In this document: positions 1 to 12,900 of the stretch, piece by piece | How the letters are laid out: each line of letters opens with the position of its first letter | Position numbering within the stretch: the stretch's first letter is position 1 | Source: Bathynomus jamesi | Taxonomy: Eukaryota > Arthropoda > Malacostraca > Isopoda > Cirolanidae | Direction: 5' to 3' | Length of the DNA stretch: 64,000 bases | Assembly: GCA_023014485.1 (NCBI GenBank) | Contig: JAJOZX010000995.1 | Location: 288,501 to 352,500 of the forward strand | Program-made: the position numbers and the translations under genes | Notes under the pieces: model-generated | What the model was told of the DNA's origin: nothing | The model's input: the letters and a program-made list of their open reading frames with translations, nothing else | Databases searched by the model: none

Positions 1-584
1 TTACAGTTTCAGAATACTTGATAGAGTTTAAGTTACAGTTTCAGAATACTTGATAGAGTTCAAGTTAGAGAGTTTTATTCCAAGTCAGAGTTTTATTCCA
101 AGTCAGAGAGTCAGAGAGTTTTATTCCCAAGTTATTTCAATGCAGTCAATTGAATTCAACTTTTTCTTTGTAATTTAAGAGAACTTAATTTAAGAAAATG
201 TAATTTAAGAATTTAATTCAACCTTTTTTTTTGTTGTTTAAGAGAATTTAATTCAACCTTTTTTTTGTTGTAAAAGTGAATTAAATTCAACCAGAATTGA
301 ACGGTTTGCGTTTAGTTTAACCTTTTTTCTTGTTTGTAAGAAGGAAATGGACCGATTTGACTTTTCTTTTTCATGCCATTGTTGCGTATATAAATATATA
401 GGTAAATGACATTTTATTGTTTGTAACCAAAACAGTTTTTACAATTGTTTGTAATGACTTTGATAATCATTGTAATGTATATGTGATAATAATAGTTGTG
501 TAATAATTAAAATTGATCTTGTCCCAATGACTCCTTTTTAAATTACTATAAGGAGGAACATGCCGTTCCCCCATTTTGTTTGAA

Positions 585-725
585 CTCTTTTAATTTTTGT
601 TCTAAGTAGTGTGACAAGCAATCTTTTAAAAAAAAAAAAAAAAAAAAAAAAGAGAGCAAAGTGCTCACGAAAAGATGTATTGTCAATTTCAGACTATACC
701 CCCCGCTTAGTCACTCAATTCCCCC
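585..725 (+). repeat. Poly(A) cassette 1 (left site)
   Basis: It begins CTCTTTTAATTTTTG, holds a long A-run, then GAGCA-AAG-TGCTC (a 5-bp hairpin) and ends AATTCCCCC. Present in every unit. In type A units a second copy sits about 1.2 kb downstream. The A-run is not flanked by an evident target duplication. Confidence 0.8.
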
Positions 726-1810
726 GAATGTCGTACTCCAAACTTTGTCATTTTATTTTATTTTAACACCCCCAACCCAGTTGAACCGTGTCAACCAGAG
801 AAATGGTTCAACCATGGTTAACTCCTCTTTGGTACGATGGAACATAACCTCAATTTAGGTTGTTTTTTTATATTACAGTATATGTTTAGTTCATTATAGT
901 TTATAATTGATTTCTATTCTTAACTTTTATATTTTTTATATTTTTTTTTATTCGATGAATACTGAGTAATTGTGTTGGTCGAATTTAATTAATTGTGTGT
1001 CAAAATATCAATAATTCAAATTCTATCAACATTTAACGAAAGAGTATGATTTTTCTACTTAACATGCAAAAATTGTAAACCTTTTTAAATTTTTTTTATT
1101 ATATAAAAATAATTTTTAATGTAAAATTTACCTGAGATTATAAAAGAAAAGTTTCTTCGAAATGCTTTCCTTCCATTTCAATAACTTTTTTATTCTTGGC
1201 CGAAACTCATCTAAGGTTCGATTTACTTTATTTTTAAGAGTATTATAAAATTATGTTAGCTCATTAAAATGCATAATTGATCTCTATTTTTAATTTATAT
1301 TTTTATTTTTCTTTTGTTCAATTAATCGTGAGTAACTGTCCTTAATTGTTATTGTACCATTTGTAAGGTATCAAACGAAAATTATAGTCAAATTGACATA
1401 CTACTAGAGTATATTGCTATGAATTTTAGTAGTCGAAATTAATTGTGTCAAAATTCAATTTTTAAAACGGTGAGATTTACTTTCATTACTTGTAAGGTCC
1501 TCTAAGTACGTATTTTTTTAATTACCTTATACGTGTAACTGATTAATTATGTAAAATCTATAATCCTAATTGAATTTTATTACTTTTGACACATATTCCC
1601 TCCAGTCACTTTTGCATTAAAACTCGTATGCAAACATCATCATTATAATATATCATAATTATTGCTTACTATATATAAATTCTCGCTCATGCATTTATAC
1701 AGTTAATTTAACAATCCTCTTAGCTAATCTGTCTCTCGAAATTATAAGATACACACTTTGTACCCAATAAACATAAATACACATTTGACCACAGGTCTAT
1801 ACATCATCCA

Positions 1811-1948
1811 CTCTTTTAATTTTTGTTCTAAGTAGTGTGACAAGCAATCTTTAAAAAAAAAAAAAAAAAAAAAAGAGAGCAAAGTGCTCACGAAAAGATG
1901 TATTGTCAATTTCAGACTTATACCCCCCGCTTAGTCACTCAATTCCCC
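1811..1948 (+). repeat. Duplicated poly(A) cassette 2, internal region 0
   Basis: A near-identical copy of cassette 1 placed between ATCATCCA and TAGTACAC. It replaces sequence that type B units keep. Confidence 0.88.
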
Positions 1949-3860
1949 TAGTACACAAAAATACACACTAGACCACAGGTCTATACATCATCCATTACGT
2001 AATTCTATTTTTACCTACAATAGTCAATAAAAATTAGTTTACAGATTGTACGATTTACAGTTTTCCCTTTTATCTGCTATTCATTTTGTATGTAATTCTT
2101 CCCACAAAAAAAAAAAAAAAAAAAAAAATGTTAAAAATTTAACAATATCATTCTTTGTCTAACTTCATTGTTTGACTAAATTAACGTATTAATCCTTTTA
2201 TTCTTTTTACACAAAATTAAAGTATTAATCTTTGAATTTTTTATATTTTGTAAGCAAGTGTCATTTTAAAAATTTGATTACTCTGCATTGTACTCAACCA
2301 CGCGAAATCGTTCTGTATAAAATTTGTATTGTGAAGAAAAATTCGTCATCTAACTTGAATTAGTTAGGATGTTATTCATTTAATTCTATTGTATAAATTG
2401 TACCCTATTAGATTATTGTATAAATATCATTTTTAAAGGGGAGAGTAATGTAAAAAATGAACAATGAATAATCCATATTCATTTTACATAAGAACCAAAA
2501 TCGCTTAACGCGAGTTTGGATAATAATTTTACTTGGAGCTTCCTATTTTTGTTCGTGTCACAACCCTACGATCTACCATATCTATGGTTTAGTCGTATAT
2601 ATTTTCCATTTTCATTGTTATAGAATTTATTATAATAATTATGATTGTCTTCCATCTCACCCTCGACCCTAGATTATGCATACACATTGCATGTAACAGG
2701 ATTGGAACCCGTAGTTGTAGTTCTTAGTCATTAATACCCACTCTTTGTCTCTAATTCGTTCATGTAAATCTTCCTAATAATGATTTGTACTATACGTACA
2801 AATTCAATAACTATGACGTCACATTTTCCCGTCATTAATTTCCCTTCATTATATCTCTAGTATGCAATGTATGAAAATTCTTTATCATCATAATAAAACT
2901 GTACACTCTATAGAAGTCATTATTTATATGTTATGTAGTATAAATATAAACTATTATTCGACCATATATCCCCCGCCCCCTACGTCCATATCTTATCTGA
3001 CCATTATCGTATGTCAATTTTATTAAATATTCATTTTTCTCTGTGAAATGCAAAACTTCATGCCTTCGTTCGAAAACGCAAAAATACGTTCTCGTATATT
3101 TTTCATTTTTATTTTTTATTTTAAGTGCGTTCACCCCTCACAAGATATTCATAAATGCTAGTAAGTTATCAAATTCGCTCACTACGACAGAATCGAACGC
3201 TTCTTAAGATAAATACCTCCGTTCGCTCTGATTCAAATTTATAACATATTATAAAATTATTTCCTAAATAAATTATCTGTATGTGCTGATGTACTTGTGT
3301 TGTACTAATAACCATCTAGTATAACCATCTAGTATAACCATCTAGTATAACCATATATAAATATATAAAACACTAAGAATGGAAACGACGTAATTGTACT
3401 TTAATGAAACTGTAATTAATAATAACTTGTAATGTATTCAATGAAAATGTAATTAAATGTAATGATTTAATTTATAATGTAGAATGTATTTAATAGAACT
3501 GTAATGGACAATCATAAGCGAATGTGAAGAATCATAATTGTAATCGTAATTGGTAATGAACCAAAATTAATACGTAACTCAGTCGTTGTACTTAATTTGT
3601 ACTATGGTACTATTACGAAATGATATCGCCTTCAGAAGATGAAGATTCGGCAAAAATATACGATTAGTTTTATTTTTATTTTTTTTAAATTTTATTTGGA
3701 ATCTTTCAAACATCTGATCATGTGTTAAAAGGGGGAACTTAACCTTCAACTTCCGTCCCCAACATTTAGTTTATATTATACATGTATTTGTAAAATTAAG
3801 GCACTCATTGAGGTCACTTCATTAGAGCACTTCATTTACGGCACTTCATTAGAGCCTCCT

Positions 3861-4357
3861 TGTAGCAGCCTTGCTGCGAGGAGGGGCAGAGGCCATTGCC
3901 TCCTTAACTTTTTTTAGATTCCGGCCTGAGCCATGGTCGAAAGAGGTCGAACCTCTACCCCTGTAAATTCAGAGCACTACCTGTACATTTGAGAAGTAAA
4001 CTACAAAAAGAGAAAGTTTTTATCTTTTCCTTCAAGCCTTGTTCTCTTCAGGAATTTAGTCAGAAAGTCGATAAGTTATAAAAGAAAAAATCGATAAGTT
4101 TAGTACCAAGAGAAAGTATCAGAGTATTATAGCAAGAGAAGAATTAATAATCGTCGACCATAAAGCGAGAAAAAGGGGACAACCCAAGCACCATAGAAGA
4201 TATGGCATAACAGTCTGGTGAGTCTGTAGCCAAGAGTTTAACAAAGAGGCGACCGAAAAGAATTAGAATGTTTATAGAGAAATATCCGTTGCTGCCTCCT
4301 AACTAGAACCCCCGTCGATTCCGAACCGACTCAGGGCCATAGACGGAGGGGTTAACA
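3861..4357 (+). repeat. LTR-like block 1
   Basis: It corresponds to the block starting TGTTAGCAGCC and ending GGGGTTAACA. Here the start reads TGTAGCAGCC because one T is missing. A TATAAAA-like motif lies in the middle. TGGCGACC follows 3 nt after the end. This copy carries several single-base indels. Confidence 0.6.
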
Positions 4358-7300
4358 TTGTGGCGACCCTATAGCCAGGATAAACACATAGAAGAAGCAA
4401 GAGTTTAAACATTGGAGACCCTACTACCAAGTTTTTAAGAAGAAGATTTAAGAAGAAGATTTTAAGAAGAAGAATATTTTAAGAAGAAGAATATTTTAAG
4501 AAGAGGATTTTAACAGTGGCCACTCTTTGGCCAGATAGAAATTACCCTGCATCAGGATTAAAACAATTGAACGGCGTGTCACGACTTCTTGTTCGTAACA
4601 TCCACCTTGAACCGGTTTGTGTCACGACTCAAGTTCTCCAACCTAGTTTCATCCAAGAAGAAGTAGCCAGCAAGACACGTCTCAGGACACGTCTCTAAGG
4701 ATTTTGCCAGTAGAAATTTTGTTAAGTACAGTTTTTTTTAAGTAATTTAAAACAATTGAAAAGTCAGTATTATTAACAGTAATATTAGTATGGAGCCAGA
4801 ATTAACACAAAAACACAGTGAACACTTCAGACACCAGTGATACACTTTTTTTAGTGAAACAGTAATTTTCACAGAAGTTAATTGTCACAGAGTTAATTGT
4901 CACAGAGTCAATTGTCACAGAGGTCAATTGTCACAGAGTCAATTGTCCAGAGTCAATTGTCACAGAGTCAATTGGTCACAGTTATTTTCACTATATATTC
5001 AGTATAGAATAATTTTATTTTATGTACCTTCCGTACATTAGAGTGAAATGTTTACATTTCATATTTTTGTTTGCAAATTTTTAAAATTATTGAATGAATT
5101 GACTGCAAATTAAGAAAGAGAGTGTTTATAGAGAGTTTATATATTAGAGAGATACTTGAAGTCAGTTTTGAAGTCTTTTGAAGTCATTTTTTTGAAGTCA
5201 TTTTTTTGAAGTCATTTTTGAAGTCAGTTTGAAGTCAGAAGGTTGCGCCAAAAGGGACAACGCCCCAGAGATTTATAGAAATACTTGACAAGCGTTCAAG
5301 TTAGACAGTTTAAGTTTCAAGATACTTGACAAGCGTTCAAAGTTAGACAGTTTAAGTTTCAAGATACTTGACAAGCGTTCAAGTTAGACAGTTAAGTTCA
5401 AGATACTGACAAAGCGTTCAAGTTAGACAGTTTAAGTTTCAAGATACTTGGACAAGCGTTCAAGTTAGATAGTTTTAGTTTCAAGAATACTTGATAAGAG
5501 TTCAAGTTACAGTTCAGAATACTGATAGAGTTCAAGTACAGTTCAGAATACTGATAGAGTTCAAGTTACAGTTTCAGAATACTTGATAGAGTTCAAGTTA
5601 CAGTTTCAGAATTACTTGATAGAGTTCAAGTACAGTTTCAGAATACTTGATAGAGTTTAAGTTACAGTTTCAGAATACTTGATAGAGTTCAAGTTAGAGA
5701 GTTTTATTCCAAGTCAGAGTTTTATTCCAAGTCAGAGAGTTTTATTCCCAAGTTATTTCAATGCAGTCAATTGAATTCAACTTTTTCTTTGTAATTAAGA
5801 GAACTTAATTTAAGAAAATGTAATTTAAGAATTTAATTCAACCTTTTTTTTGTTGTTTAAGAGAATTTAATTCAACCTTTTTTTTGTTGTAAAAGTGAAT
5901 TAAATTCAACCAGAATTGAACGGTTTGCGTCTTAATTTAACCTTTTTTCTTGTTTGTAAGAAGGAAATGGACCGATTTGACTTTTCTTTTTCATGCCATT
6001 GTTGCGTATATAAAATATAGGTAAAATGACATTTTATTGTTTGTAACCAAAACAGTTTTTACAATTGTTTGTAATGACTTGATAATCATTGTAATGTATA
6101 TGTGATAATAATAGTTGTGTAATAATTAATTAATTGATCTTGTCCCAATGACTCCTTTTTAAATTACTATAAGGAGGAACATGCCGTTCCCCCATTTTGT
6201 TTGAACTCTTTTAATTTTTGTTCTAAGTAGTGTGACAAGCAATCTTTTAAAAAAAAAAAAAAAAAAAAAGAGCAAAGTGCTCACGAAAAGATGTATTGTC
6301 AATTTCAAACTTAGACCCCCCGCTTAGTCACTCAATTCCCCCGAATGTCGTACTCCAAACTTTGTCATTTTATTTTATTTTAACACCCCCAACCACAGTT
6401 GAACCGTGTCAACCAGAGAAATGGTTCAACCATGGTTAACTCCTCTTTGGTACGATGGAACATAACCTCAATTTAGGTTGTGTTTTTTTATATTACAGTA
6501 TATGTTTAGTTCATTATAGTTTATAATTGATTTCTATTCTTAACTTTTATATTTTTTATATTTTTTTTTTATTCGATGAATACTGAGTAATTGTGTTGGT
6601 CGAATTTAATTAATTGTGTGTCAAAATATCAAATAATTCAAATTCTATCAACATTTAACGAAAGAGTATGATTTTTCTACTTAACATGCAAAAATTGTTA
6701 AACCTTTTTAATATTTTTTTTATTATATAAAAATAATTTTTAATGTAAAATTTACCTGAGATTATTAAAAGAAAAGTTTCTTCGAAATGCTTTCCTTCCA
6801 TTTCAATAACTTTTTTATTCTTGGCCGAAACTCATCTAAGGTTCGATTTACTTTTATTTTTAAGAGTATTATAAAATTATGTTAGCTCATTAAAATGCAT
6901 AATTATCTCTATTTTTAATTTATATTTTTATTTTTCTTTTGTTCAATTAATCGTGAGTAACTGTCCTTAAATTGTTATTGTACCATTTGTAAGGTATCAA
7001 ACGAAAATTATAGTCAAATTGACATACTACTAGAGTATATTGCTATGAATTTTAGTAGTCGAAATTAATTGTGTCAAAATTCAATTTTTAAAACGGTGAG
7101 ATTTACTTTCATTACTTGTAAGGTCCTCTAAGTACGTATTTTTTAATTACCTTATACGTGTAACTGATTAATTATGTAAAATCTATAATCCTAATTGAAT
7201 TTTATTACTTTTGACACATATTCCCTCCAGTCACTTTTGCATTAAAACTCGTATGCAAACATCATCATTATAATATATCATAATTATTGCTTACTATATA

Positions 7301-9501
7301 TAAATTCTCGCTCATGCATTTATACAGTTAATTTAACAATCCTCTTAGCTAATCTGTCTCTCGAAATTATAAGATACACACTTTGTACCCAATAAACATA
7401 AATACACATTTGACCACAGGTCTATACATCATCCACTCTTTTAATTTTTGTTCTAATAGTGTGACAAGCAATCTTTTAAAAAAAAAAAAAAAAAAAAAAA
7501 GAGAGCAAAGTGCTCACGAAAAGATGTATTGTCAATTTCAGACTTATACCCCCCGCTTAGTTCACCTCAATTCCCTAGTACACAAAATACACACACTAGA
7601 CCACAGGTCTATACATCATCCATTACGTAATTCTATTTTTACCTACAATAGTCAATAAAAATTAGTTACAGATTGTACGATTTACAGTTTTCCCTTTTAA
7701 TCTGCTATTCATTTTGTATGTAATTCTTCCCACAAAAAAAAAAAAAAAAAAAAATGTTAAAAATTAACAATATCATTCTTTGTCTAACTTCATTGTTTGA
7801 CTAAATTAACGTATTAATCCTTTTATTCTTTTTACACAAAATTAAAGTATTAATCTTGAATTTTTTTAATTTTGTAAGCAGTGTCATTTTAAAAAATTTG
7901 ATTACTCTGCATTGTACTCAACCACGCGAAATCGTTCTGTATAAAATTTGTATTGTGAAGAAAAATTCGTCATCTAAACTGAATTAGTTAGGATGTTATT
8001 CATTTAATTCTATTGTATAAATTGTACCCTATTAGATTATTGTATAATATCATTTTTAAAGGGGAGAGTATGTAAAAATGAACAATGAATAATCCATATT
8101 CATTTTTACATAAGAACCAAAATCGCTTAACGCGAGTTTGGATAATAATTTACTTGGAGCTTCTCCTATTTTTGTTCGTGTCACAACCCTACGATCTACC
8201 ATATCTATGGTTTAGTCGTATCTATTTTCCATTTTTTCATTGTTATAGAATTTATTATAATAAATTTGATTGTCTTCCATCTCACCCTCGACCCTAGATT
8301 ATGCATACACATGCATGTAACAGGATTGGAACCCGTAGTTGTAGTTCTTAGTCATTAATACCCACTCTTGTCTCTAATTCGTTCATGTAAATCTTCCTAA
8401 TATGATTTGTACTATACGTACAAATTCAATAACTATGACGTCACATTTTCCCGTCATTAATTTCCCTTCATTATATCTCTAGTAGCAATGTATGAAAATT
8501 CTTTATCATCATAATAAAACTGTACACTCTATAGAAGTCATTATTTTATATGTTATGTAGTATAAATATAACTATTATTCGACATATATCCCCCGCCCCC
8601 ATACGTCCATATCTTATCTTGACCATTATCGTATGTCAATTTTATTAAATATTCATTTTTTCTCGTGAAATGCAAAACTTCATGCCTTCGTTCGAAAACG
8701 CAAAAATACGTTCTCGTATTATTTTTTTCATTTTTATTTTTTATTTTTTAAGTGCGTTCACCCCACAAGATATTCATAAATGCTTAGTAAGTTATCAAAT
8801 TACCGCTCACATACGACAGAATCGAACGCTTCTAAGATAAATACCTCCGTTCGCTCTGATTTCAAATTTATAACATATTATAACATATTATTTCCTAAAT
8901 AATTATCTCGTATGTGCTCATGTACTTGTGTTGTACTAATAACCATCTAGTATAACCATCTGTATAACCATCTAGTAAATAACCATATATAAATATATAA
9001 AAACACTAAGAATGGTAACGACGTAATGTACTTTAATGAAACTGTAATTAATAATAACTTGTAATGTACTGTCAATGAAACTGTAAATTAATGTAATGAT
9101 TAATTTATAATGTAAGAATGTACTTTAATAGAACTGTAATGGACAATCATAAGCGAATGTGAAGTAATCCATAATTGTAATCGTAATTGTAATGAACCAA
9201 AATTAATACGTACTCAGTCGTGTACTTAATTGTACTTATGTGTACTATTCGAAATGATATCGCCTTCAGAATGAAGATTCGGCAAAAAAATATACGATTA
9301 GTTTTTATTTTTATTTTTTTACATTTTTATTTGGAATCTTTCAAACATCTGATCATGTTTTAAAAGGGGGGAACTTACCTTCAACTTCCGTCCCCCAAAC
9401 ATTTAGGTTTATATTATACATGTATTTGTAAAATTAAGGCACTTCATTGAGGTCACTTCATTAGAGCACTTCATTTACGGCACTTCATTACGAGCCTCCT
9501 T
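4358..9501 (+). mobile_element. Internal region 1 (type A)
   Basis: It starts with the PBS-like motif. A vestigial frame at about 4791 is frameshifted by an extra A early on. The 15-bp, 17-bp, 41-bp and 32-bp minisatellites follow, with many one-base gaps. Cassette 2 lies at 7436-7575. The cassette 1 variant reads TTTCAAACTTAGACC, as in internal regions 3 and 4. No gag or pol is seen. Confidence 0.8.
7436..7575 (+). repeat. Duplicated poly(A) cassette 2, internal region 1
   Basis: Same junctions as in region 0. It carries TTTCAGACTTATACC although cassette 1 of this same unit has TTTCAAACTTAGACC. The two sites are therefore not homogenised within the unit. Confidence 0.88.
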
Positions 9502-9997
9502 TGTTAGCAGCCTTGCTGCGAGGAGGGGGCAGAGGCCCATTGCCTCCTTAACTTTTTTTAGATTCCGGCCTGAGCCATGGTCGAAAGAGGTCGAACCTCT
9601 ACCCCTGTAAATTCAGAGCACTACCTGTACATTTTGAGAAGTAAACTACAAAAAGAAAGTTTTTATCTTTTCCTTCAAGCCTTGTTCTCTTCAGGAATTT
9701 AGTCAGTAAAGTCGATAAGTTATAAAAGAAAAATCGATAAGTTTAGTACCAAGAGAAAGTATCAGAGTATTATAGCAAGAGAAGAATTAATAATCGTCGA
9801 CCCATAAAGCGAGAAAAAGGGGACAACCCAAGCACCATAGAAGATATTGGCATAACAGTCTGTGAGTCTGTAGCCAAGGTTGAACAAGGGCGACCGAAAA
9901 GAATTAGAATGTTATAGAAGAAATATCCGTTGCTGCCTCCTAACTAGAACCCCCGTCGATTCCGAACCGACTCAGGGCCATAGACGGAGGGTTAACA
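9502..9997 (+). repeat. LTR-like block 2
   Basis: It starts TGTTAGCAGCC and ends GGGTTAACA, with TGGCGACC 3 nt later. It includes the CCTCCT/AGGAGG plus GCAGC/GCTGC hairpin at its 5' edge. The segment around 9878-9890, equivalent to the GTTTAACAAGAGGCGACC motif in other copies, is degraded. Confidence 0.62.
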
Positions 9998-12900
9998 TTG
10001 TGGCGACCCTATAGCCAGGATAAACACATAGAAGAAGCAAGAGTTTAAACATTTGGAGACCCTACTACCAAGTTTTTAAGAAGAAGATTTTAAGAAGAAG
10101 ATTTTAAGAAGAAGAATATTTTAAGAAGAAGAATATTTTAAGAAGAGGATTTTAACAAGTGGCCACTCTTTGGCCAAGATAGAAATTACCCTGCATCAGG
10201 ATAAAACAATTTGAACGGCGTGTCACGACTTCTTGTTCGTAACATCCACCCTTGAACCGGTGTGTCACGACTCCAAGTTCTCCACGCCTAGTTTTCATCC
10301 AAGAAGAAGTAGCCAGCAAGACACGTCTTCAGGACACGTCTCTAAGGATTTTGCCAGTAGAAATTTTGTTAAGTACAGTTTGTTTTTTTAAGTAATTTAT
10401 AAACAATTGAAAAGTCAGTATTATTAACAGTTAATATTTAGTATGGAGCCAGAATTAACACAAAACACAGTGAACACTTCAGACACCAGTGATACACTTT
10501 TTTTAGTGAAACAGTAATTTTCACAGAAGTTAATTGTCACAGAGTTAATTGTCACAGAGTCAATTGTCACAGAGTCAATTGTCACAGAGTCAATTGTCAC
10601 AGAGTCAATTGTCACAGAGTCAATTGTCACAGTTATTTTCACTATTATATTCAGTATAGAATAATTTTATTTTATGTACCTTCCCGTACATTAGAGTGAA
10701 ATGTTTACATTTCATATTTTTGTTTGCAAATTTTTTCAAATTATTGAATTGAATTGACTTGCAAATTAAGAAAGAGAGTGTTTATAGAGAGTTTATAGAT
10801 TTAGAGAGATACTTGAAGTCAGTTTTGAAGTCAGTTTTGAAGTCATTTTTTTGAAGTCATTTTTTTGAAGTCATTTTTGAAGTCAGTTTTTGAAGTCAGA
10901 AGGTTGCGCCAAAAGGGACAACCGCCCCAGAGATTTATAGAAATACTTGACAAGCGTTCAAGTTAGACAGTTTAAGTTTCAAGATACTTGACAAGCGTTC
11001 AAGTTAGACAGTTTAAGTTTCAAGATACTTGACAAGCGTTCAAGTTAGACAGTTTAAGTTTCAAGATACTTGACAAGCGTTCAAGTTAGACAGTTTAGTT
11101 TCAAGATACTTGACAAGCGTTCAAGTTAGATAGTTTTAGTTTCAAGAATATTGATATAAGAGTTCAAGTTACAGTTTCAGAATACTTGATAGAGTTCAAG
11201 TTACAGTTTCAGAATACTTGATAGAGTTCAAGTTACAGTTTCAGAATACTTGATAGAGTTCAAGTTACAGTTTCAGAATACTTGATAGAGTTCAAGTTAC
11301 AGTTTCAGAATACTTGATAGAGTTTAAGTTACAGTTTCAGAATACTTGATAGAGTTCAAGTTAGAGAGTTTTATTCCAAGTCAGAGTTTTATTCCAAGTC
11401 AGAGAGTTTTATTCCCAAGTTATTTCAATGCAGTCAATTGAATTCAACTTTTTCTTTGTAATTTAAGAGAACTTATTTAAGAAAATGTAATTTAAGAATT
11501 TAATTCAACCTTTTTTTGTTGTTTAAGAGAATTTAATTCAACCTTTTTTTTGTTGTAAAAGTGAATTAAATTCAACCAGAATTGAACGGTTTGCGTCTTT
11601 AGTTTAACCTTTTTTCTTGTTTGTAAGAAGGAAATGGACCGATTTGACTTTTCTTTTTCATGCCATTGTTGCGTATATAATATATAGGTAAAATGACATT
11701 TTATTGTTTGTAACCAAAACAGTTTTTACAATTGTTTGTAATGACTTTGATAATCATTGTAATGTATATGTGATAATAATAGTTGTGTAATAATTAATTA
11801 ATTGATCTTGTCCCAATGATCCTTTTAAATACTATAAGGAGGAACATGCCGTTCCCCCATTTTGTTTGAACTCTTTTAATTTTTGTTCTAAGTAGTGTGA
11901 CAAGCAACTTTTAAAAAAAAAAAAAAAAAAAAAAAGAGAGCAAGTGCTCACGAAAAGATGTATTGTCAATTTCAGACTTATACCCCCCGCTTAGTCACTC
12001 AATTCCCCGAATGTCGTACTCCAAACTTTGTCATTTTATTTTATTTTAACACCCCCAACCCAGTTGAACCGTGTCAACCAGAGAATGGTTCAACCATGGT
12101 TAACTCCTCTTTGGTACGATGGAACATAACCTCAATTTAGGTTGTGTTTTTTTATATTACAGTATATGTTTAGTTCATATAGTTTAATTGATTTCTATTC
12201 TTAACTTTTATATTTTTATATTTTTTTTTATTCGATGAATACTGAGTAATTGTGTTGGTCGAATTTAATTAATTCTGTGTCAAAATATCAATAATTTCAA
12301 ATTCTATCAACATTTAACGAAAGAGTATGATTTTTCTACTTAACATGCAAAAATTGTTAAACCTTTTTAATATTTTTTTATTATATAAAATAATTTTTAA
12401 TGTAAAATTTACTGAGATTATTAAAAGAAAAGTTTCCTCGAAATGCTTTCCTTCCATTTCAATAACTTTTTTATTCTTGGCCGAAAACTCATCTAAGGTT
12501 CGATTTACTTTATTTTTAAGAGTATTATAAAATTATGTTAGCTCATTAAAATGCATAATTAATCTCTATTTTTAATTTATATTTTTTTTTTCTTTTGTTC
12601 AATTAATCGTGAGTAACTGTCCTTAAATTGTTATTGTACCATTTGTAAGGTATCAAACGAAAATTATAGTCAAATTGACATACTACTAGAGTATATATGG
12701 CTATGAATTTTAGTAGTCGAAATTAATTGTGTCAAAATTCAATTTTTAAAACGGTGAGATTTACTTTCATTACTTGTAAGGTCCTCTAAGTACGTATTTT
12801 TTTAATTACCTTATACGTGTAACTGATTAATTATGTAAAATCTATAATCCTAATTGAATTTTATTACTTTTGACACATATTCCCTCCAGTCACTTTTGCA

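Larger units (their letters stand above)
1..3860 (+). mobile_element. Partial internal region 0 (type A), cut by the window start
   Basis: It begins inside the 32-bp minisatellite and runs to the first LTR-like block. It holds poly(A) cassette 1 (585-725), the duplicated cassette 2 (1811-1948), a third A tract near 2105, the palindrome plus CRE site (2814-2821), and a 13-bp repeat near 3315. It carries many single-base indels relative to copies 3-9, which looks like low consensus quality near a contig end. No coding capacity is seen. Confidence 0.85.
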
